Positions 24,301-33,300 of a stretch of 64,000 nt of DNA are shown in pieces. The stretch is from Steromphala cineraria. Its lineage: Eukaryota > Mollusca > Gastropoda > Trochida > Trochidae. The DNA is taken from assembly GCA_916613615.1 (NCBI GenBank), contig OU744733.1, positions 35,875,939 through 35,939,938 of the forward strand. Direction: 5' to 3'. The position numbers and the translations under genes are program-made. Within the stretch, counting starts at the first letter, position 1; every line of letters begins with the position of its first letter. Under the pieces are notes generated by a model. It did no database searches, was not told the DNA's origin, and worked only from the letters and a program-made list of their open reading frames with translations.

Positions 24301-27300
24301 GACAAATTCATTCTCCTTATAACTTAAGCTTGTTGAAATTGTTAAAGCAAGCAGAGAATTACAGTTCTTTCTCTCAAAGGATATATCAAATAAATCAAAG
24401 TAGAGATACATAACACTGTTCAGTAATGCTGCTCTGAGTATCTATGTAACATTTAAATGACACATTACTTTATCTTGAAGTGCTAACAGTGTTTAAAGGG
24501 TTAGTAGCACTTTTTTTGATAATTTTGTATTTTGAAATTTTAACTGATTATCTTACTGATAATTGTAAGTTAATGCTAAATGTATTACTTTGATAGTGTC
24601 AAATATCTCATAACACAAACAAATCTTCCATAGTCAGAGAACAAATTATAAAGATACACATAAAATCCATTGGCAGCCATTTTTGTGGGAACACCTTTAA
24701 TTCATTTTGTGTAAGAAAAGGGAATCGCATGGCTAAACTTTACGTGATATATTTAAATTATTACGGCTACATTTAGTTTATATACATTGTCTATCAATTG
24801 GAACCATTAATTTTCATTTCCTGACATCACCTTATATTCCCTCTAAAAACGTGCTACTGCCCCTTTAAAGTGCTTGAAACCAGTTTTATAAATAGAACTA
24901 TCTTCTTCTATTTGTTTGCTTCTTCATTTTGCACAGTAAATGTATCATTTCTATAATGCAAGGATTATGTGTTTCATAATATTTTTCAATGATATTTAAG
25001 TTAATACAAATTCAATATTTCAACTACGTGTAATAAAATGCTATTAATCAGTTAAATTACACTAAAAATCAATTCAACAACAAAAATGCTGGATACTCGA
25101 TTCTGATTGGTTCTCCTGAAAAATCAAACGTGATCAATAAGAGGCGAGGAAAGGAGCACTCGTGGCGTTATTACAAATGACATTCACCACAATTTATTTG
25201 ATTTTAGTATAGCTGAATAATCCAAAGATTAGATTCTTAATTTTTTTAGAGGTGAATTCTGTACAGGTTTTAATGATTATAATCATTTCATTTATTTCTT
25301 CAATGTGCTGGGTCCAGCTGTAAATTATCTCTCCTATAAGTGTTCCTTATTGCCTGCAGAAGACCAATTGTTTTTAACCCTGCTCAAGCTAAGACAAGCG
25401 AGGGATGACTTTGACCTGTCAATACTTTTTCATATCAGTGAAAGTACTGTATCAACATTGTTTGTAGTATGGACTAACTTTTGTACTTTCAACTTGATGA
25501 GTTAGATTTATGGGCTACTAGTTATTTTAGATGCCACAGAAACACCAATTTGTAAACCTAGTAATGTCCAGGACCAAAGGGCAACTTTCTCACGTTATAA
25601 GATTAAGAACATTCTCAAAACAATGATAGGAGTTCTCCTCGTGGACTCATAACTTTCATCAGTATAGCTATGGTCACAGAGGTTCGAATCTCTGAGAGGA
25701 CCCTATAATTATTTTTTTTCAAACTTTTGCACTCATATATCATTTTCATATGTTGAGATAAACCTACATTTCAAATTTGAACGAAATCGGTCAAGAAATA
25801 AACATTTTAGCGTAATTCCTATATGTTATATAACATACAGAAGGGGAGACACTGAAACCTGATCGAAAACTGGACACCCGACTATTTAACGTGCTGTGCA
25901 ATTAAAACTAAATTTTATCTCAAGATTATACATTGGAATCGTAGATCATTCTTTTAGCTTGCTGAACATCTCGCCCAAACTATCAAACTTCTTCAAACTT
26001 TTGACCACTGACCCTCACATTAACACCACCCCCTCTATGGTGGCTCATGCAGTGATGGACAGATTATTGAGCGATGTAAGCTAGTTAATCCAAACATGTT
26101 TTCTTCTGGGGATAGTATTATGGCAGACAGAGGGATTATGGTCCAAGATGTATTTTCATCTGCAAATGTAAAAGTAAATACCCCAACAATGTTAAAGGGA
26201 AGAAGTCAACTTGAACCTGAAGAGGTTGTTCATGACCGTAGGGCAGCATCAAAGCGCATCCATGTTGAGCGTGTAATTGGACTAGGAAAAACTTTCAAGA
26301 TATTGAAAAGAGAGCTCCATCACTCACAGGTACCCGAATAGGGTCACAGATTGTCAGTGTGGGTTACATGTTGTCAAACTTTCGACCAAATATTGTAAAT
26401 CGTCTTGCATGATGATATTTGAGAGGTATATCTGAGACCATTCTCTCCCCACAGAGGCAACTCAGTTATACCTGAATAAGCCTCTGTTCTATTACGGCTA
26501 ATACACGGGACAGAAAAGTAGAAATCTGATTGGAGGCAATCGAAGTTAGTTGTGCAATCAGCGACGCCGTTTCAAAAGGGGTCATTCGCAAAAGCTCGGC
26601 TACTCCCGGCTACTCCCGGTGATTCGGCATTCAGGGGAGATAAATCTTCCTTCTACAAAACATCGCTTTTTTACCTTCTCATTAGTTTTTATTTGGTAAA
26701 TTATTAAAATAAAATTTATCATAAAACAAAGAACAATTTACACAATTATAAAACAGTATGTTTCTAATGAAAAACCCTATCCATATCTGATTTTTAAATA
26801 TTTTCCCTCTCACACTGTTAATGAAAAATAAACCTAAAGGCATGATGCTTTCAAAAGTCACTGTACGACTGTTGAGAATTCCCAAAGTCGTTGATATCCA
26901 AAAGGTGTTTTCATTGGCTGCAGATAAGGGAGCTATCTCAAGTTACAACTTTTCGCCTCTAGGGCAATCTGCCGGAACCCCAGGATCTTGGCGTAATAGA
27001 ACAGAGGCTAATTCAGGTATGACTGAGTTGCCTCTGTGGGGAGAGAATGATCTGAGACATGAAAACCATAAGACAATGTTGATTGGTGAATATGAGGCAG
27101 TGTTCCCGTTATCCGGTAATTGCCGTTTTTTTACCGGTAAAACATGTGTTGATCAGGTATTTTCTACGGCCGTCGGTAATTGCCTAGTTTTTATATTGTA
27201 TAGAGTTGCTTTGTATATGTAAATTAAATAAAGTATCACTTACAGCAACGTCTTTCTTTTGTTTTTTCCAAACCTCAAATTGTTTTGAAAACGTATCTTG

Positions 27301-30300
27301 AAAATATGGTGGAAATTTTCCCCTGATGTTTGATCTAAATATAGACTGTTACACTGCACACATTCCCACGGTTGACATTGGCACAACACATTTAGACTGT
27401 CCTTGTTAATGTTCTAATATCGAACAAACAGCTGACATGGTCGAGCTATATCCCCCGCAAATTGCACAATATGTATAGGTTTTCCTAATCATATTTCTGA
27501 TTAATTTTTGTCGCACAAAATAAAACAAATTTTTCCAGGATATGAAAGAAACTATTCTAATAAAAAACCAAATCATACCAACTTTATGTTCACTGTTGGC
27601 CATAATTCTCCAAGATCAATTTGATCATACTTAAACAAACATATTTTCAAAATTGTTCTTCATGACACAGCAACATATGATTTTGTATCTCCATAACAAA
27701 TTTGATCAATATGTGATGATTAGTTTAGAAGTAATGAGCCGGACAGGACTTGTAACAGTTTTCCAACAGAGTCCTCATTTTTTGCCAAAAAGGGCAAAAT
27801 TTTATAAAAATATTATCAAAATTGTTCTTCATGACACACCTTCAGATCATTATGTATCTTCATATCAATTTTGATCAATATGTGATGATTAGTTTAGAAG
27901 TTATGAGCCGGCAGGACTTGTAACAGTTTTCCAACAGAGTTTCTAATTTTTTGCCAAAAAAGGCAAAATTTTATTAAAATATTTTCAAAATTGTTCTTCA
28001 TGACACACCTTCAGATGATAATATACTCCATATCAAATTTGATCAATATGTGATGATTAGTTTAGAAGTTATGAGCCGGACTGGACTTGTAACAGTTTTC
28101 CAACCGAGTCCTCATTTTTTGCCAAAAAAGGCAAAATTTTATAAAAATATTTTCAAAATTGTTCTTCATGACACACCTTCAGATGATTATGTATCTTCGT
28201 ATCAAATTTGATCAATACATGATGATTAGTTTAGAAGTTGTGAGCCGGACGGGACTTGTAACAGATTTCTTACAAAATTTACCACTTCTTCTCCAAAATC
28301 CTAATATTTTATGTAGATTTTCAGAAAATTGTTTCTCATGACACATTATTACATGTTTCTTCATGTCCATGACGAATTTGAATTGAAATGGTTGATTAGT
28401 TACAAAGTTATGAGCCGGACACAAAGTGTAACGGACGGACGGACGGACGGACGGTACCCATTTTAATACCCCCCGCAACTTCGTTGTTGCGGGGGATAAA
28501 AAAATGTGATGGTCTAATCCTCAAATGGCACATCTAGGGATCATGGTTGATAAGTGTATGAAGTTTGGTGAAGCTAGCATGAATAGTTTGGGAGATATGC
28601 TCCGGACAAAAGACTTGGTTGATGAGTCACTGTTTTAGTCATGTTTCCATGGACACCGCAAAATTAAAAATAATTTGTTGGTCTAACCCTTAAAAGGCAC
28701 AACTAGGGATCATGATTGATAAGTGTATGAAGTTTGGTGAAGCTAGCATGAATAGTTTGGGAGATATGCTCCGGACAAAGAACTTGGTCATAGAGTCACT
28801 GTTTTAGTCATGTTTCCATGGAAACCGCCAAAAATTAAAAGAATGTGATGGTCTAACCCTCAAAAGGCACAACTAGGGATCATGGTTGACATGTGTATGA
28901 AGTTTGATGAAGCTAGCATGCATAGTTTTGGAGATATGCTCCGCACAAAACGACTTCCTCAAAGAGTCACTTTTTAGTCACGTTTCCATGGAAACCGCAA
29001 AAATGAAAATTCAGAAATAGTTCTAACCCTTAAAAGGCACAACTAGGGATCATGGTTGACATCTGTATGAAGTTTGATGAAGCTAGCATGCATAGTTTTG
29101 GAGATATGCTCCGCACAAAACGACTTCCTCAAAGAGTCACTTTTTAGTCACGTTTCCATGGAAACCGCAAATATGAAAATTCAGAAAAAGTTCTAACCCT
29201 CAAAAGGCACAACTAGGGATCATGGTTGACATCAGTATAAAGTTTGATGAAGCTAGCATGCATAGTTTTGGAGATATGCTCCGCACAAAACGACTTCCTC
29301 AAAGAGTCACTTTTTAGTCACGTTTCCATGGAAACCGCAAAAATGAAAATTCAGAAAAAGTTCTAACCCTCAAAAGGCACAACTATGGATCATGGTTGAC
29401 ATCAGTATGAAGTTTGATGAAGCTAGCATGCATAGTTTTGGAGATATGCTCCGCACAAAACGACTTCCTCAAAGAGTCACTTTTTAGTCACGTTTCCATG
29501 GAAACCGCAAAAATGAAAATTCAGAAAAAGTTCTAACCCTAAAAAGGCACAACTAGGGATCATGGTTGACATGTGTATGAAGTTTGATGAGGCTAGCATG
29601 CATAGTTTTGGAGATCTGCTCCGCACAAAGTTTTGGGACGGAAGGACAGACGGACAGACGGACTGACGGACGGACGGAAGGAAAGAATGAACGCTATATA
29701 CCCCCGCTTACGCTGTAAGGCGGGGGTATAATGACAAAAAATGTTTGGTTCAAGACCTGTTTCAGGAAATCCTCATTACTTGAATTTACCTTCTTTATTC
29801 TTTATCAGAAGGACGTAAAGTCCGATAACACGATCAGGAAATGAATTGGTCAAACCACTGTTGTAATTATTTCAAGAAAACATATTGCCTATGCACTTTG
29901 TAATGCCTAAATAATACACGATCAACATAATATTTCCGATAGTATTTTACAATGAGAAACGGAAGCAATGGTATATAGTGATTTGACATGATGAGAGGTC
30001 TGCAGTCTAAAAAAAGACCATTGCAAGATACTAAATCTTCCATGATGATTGATGTGGTCTAATAGATTAGATTAGATCTTTTTATGTTGAGTCGGCTAGG
30101 GATGTCAAGATACAGGTACCGGTAACTTGCGATACGATTCATATCACGATACGATACATGTTCCGATACATATAATGCAAAATCATTACAGCGAGATACA
30201 AATCCACAGATCTAAAGTTAATATTTCTCACAAGACTTTTCTAAGGAACCAGCTTTTAAACATAAATGAAAAAGTCTAAGCAATCTTAACGAGGATTATG

Positions 30301-33300
30301 ACAAACTCTTAATTTAATATTCACAAAAATGTTTACCAATATTTACAAAAATTTGTATCATGATACAGTTAACTGTATGGTGTATGGTGTCGTGAACTGT
30401 ATCACGACGATGCATCGGTGTATCATGACATCCCGATCGAGTATACTTACCGCTGGAAGCTTCACCCTTGCCCGAGGACTCTTCCAGAGACACTGGAGCA
30501 CCTGGTAGCAGAGCCTGTAGAAAAGAGAATTTTATCAGATTTTCTAACAGAATTTTTCAATTTCTTACTTTAAAAGCAATCTAGTTAAAACAAGCTTTAA
30601 TGATCATTACATCTTGCAAATTTCACATTTTTACTGTTCTTGTGTACTTTGATTTAAATCTGATTGTAAACAATGTTTTGATGATTCTGTTAACTTATCA
30701 CAAACAACAGCATGTGACGAAAAATGTTTGTACTTATTTCCATATTAATCTGATTGGATTTATTTCATTTCTTATTGCACATCAAACATAAAATCATAAA
30801 ATGTTGATTTGATAAAAGTGTTCTACATGAATAAAAAACGTGTTTCGGTATTTTGTTAACTTAACTCTATTGTGATTGTTAAGTAATTTCCAATCAAGTT
30901 ATTTCTGTTCATCTTTAATTCAGCTATAAGTATTTAAAAGGGCAGTTGGCGTCATGGGGTCACAAAATCTACAATTTAGAATCTCCATTGGCTAAGGAGT
31001 CTAGACACAACTTTTCAGCTCTTTAGACCTTTTTGAACTGTAGGAGAAGATGAAAATAGGTTTTTTCAAGGTTTGACCCCTGTGACCCTATTTGGGGTCA
31101 TGGGGTCACGAAATCTACAATTTAGAATCCCCATTGGCCAAGGAGTCTGCACATCAAATTTCAGCTCTCTAGAGTCATTGGTTCTGAAGAACAAGTCGAA
31201 AAAGTGAAAGGTTTACGGATGGACGGACACCATGCCATCCCATAAGCCTGTTGGGTCTTTCAGACCTGATGAGCTAAAAATGTGCTACTGCCTCTTCAAT
31301 GTTGTGTTGGGTAAATGCCGTAGGTGATTATTGATTTGAAGACAAAGATAAAGATCAAAGAAGCATGGATCAAAGGAATCATTATCTTAAGTACGTAGCA
31401 TATTGTATAATGAGTCCAACAGATGTTCTTATACTTCCGAGAGACGTATTAACAGGACAAAGATGGGCGTGTGATTTTATCTGATTAATCATTGGTTGAC
31501 AGAAGAGGAAGATAAGATTATAAATGAGACTTTAAAAGTACAGTATTCTTAGATTTGAAACACAATAATTGATTCTTCATTTAATTTTGTTATATTTGTA
31601 TACATATCAGTTGTAAGATTGGCATTATAAATATACAAGGAATGAAACCTTCGTAATTATTGGTTGACAGAACTGGAAGATAAGGTTACAAAGGAGATAG
31701 GTTCATCGATAATGATTTTAAAAGTACAGTATTCTTAGATTTGAAACACAATAAGCTATTCTTCATTTAATTTTGTATATCTGTATATATATTAGTTGTG
31801 AGAATGGCATTATACAATGAATGAAACCTTCGTAATTATAATGAACACTTCAACAAGTCATTTACTCAGGATGTGAAAAAAGCAAATTTGCTCCTGTGAA
31901 TTTAAATATTAAAAGTTTCTCTTTTTTAATTTTGGGGTAAAATTAGTTGGATTGTGACTAGGATTTTTCTCTCCAAATAGTCAGAATCAGGTAAAGAGAT
32001 TCCATTATCATCTTTTTAATTTTTTTTGCCATTACATATATTTATCGCAGTCGTTGAACATGGGTTAAATTAGGCCGACCATATTTGTCTCTATGTTAAT
32101 CATCTCCCGCAGACCCTATTTTACTCTCCCAATGTATAATAAAAATGGTTTTATTTGTCACTTGTCCCCCGCCATATTCCAAATCACACTACTGACAAAA
32201 TAATCTGTTTAATGACACATCCATTAAAAAACTCTCTGCTATCTCAATCCATCTTCCTACGCAAAACCTAAAACGCCAGTTTCCAAACTGTCAGTTTTAT
32301 GCCTTGCTGCATAACCTTGAGTTTTCTGTGCTTGCTCTCTAGTCTGTAGGGGCACTATAGCAGCACAGAAAAGTAAAGTCTCTGCAGCAAGGCATAAAAT
32401 GACAGTTTGGAAATTGGCATTTTAGGCTCTGCGTAGGAAGATGATCTCAATCAGGAGATCCCTTTTCCTATTTGGCTGTTCACCTTACATTGTCGATCTC
32501 CTTAAAGTGACACAGAGTATCTCTCTTAAAATTTTATTTGGTTTTGATAAGCTACAAAATATTTAATATGCTAATTGAAGTTCATATCTCATCACTGGAC
32601 TTGCAAATATATCCATTTATGCATAATATCTCTAAAATGCTTGATTTTATGGAAAACATCTCAAATACGTTTAATATTCGAAATTATGCATCCGATTAAT
32701 CAACCTGTTAGTTACAATACCTAATAAACACTATCGAATCGAATATGCTTTCCTGTCAGCTTATGACAAAGTTTCAAAATTTCGTTTGGCGAATTTGCAC
32801 GCGCCACTCGAGCTACATTGTCCGGTTTTCGATCAAAATCCCGACTTTGAAGGGCCGTATTTTCGCTCTAATTTACTGATTGACCTTTAACTTGTTATTT
32901 TCAGTAACAGTTAGTGGTTCCCGATGTAATAACATCGATTTCAAAATTTGACATATGTGATCCTATCAACATACTCTGTGTCTCCTTAATGACATGACAA
33001 TCTATCTACAAAAACACACCTGCTCTCTTGCAGAAGGACTAAGGAGATGAGAAAAAAAGAAGACATGGTCATCATCATCCCCTGCCAAATTAGTTTTCTA
33101 CATGGGTCATAACTCTGTAATATGTAATTGCGTAAATCTCAACAGAGTCCTTAAACATGGAACAAGGGCAAGAACTCTGTAAAAAATAATTGCCGAGTTT
33201 GGTTATTCAATCTTAGATACTTTCTGAAAAAAGTTGTCCCCTTTGACAATACCCTCGAACAGAGTGAAAAAAACACAGAACAAGGGCAATAACTCCGTGA

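Noticed and set aside
25670..25702. tRNA-like T-arm and acceptor (GGTTCGAATCTC..GAGAGGACC)
   Set aside because: The 5' part is transposase coding sequence, no D or anticodon arm can be formed, and the standard 5-bp T-stem with a 7-nt loop does not pair.
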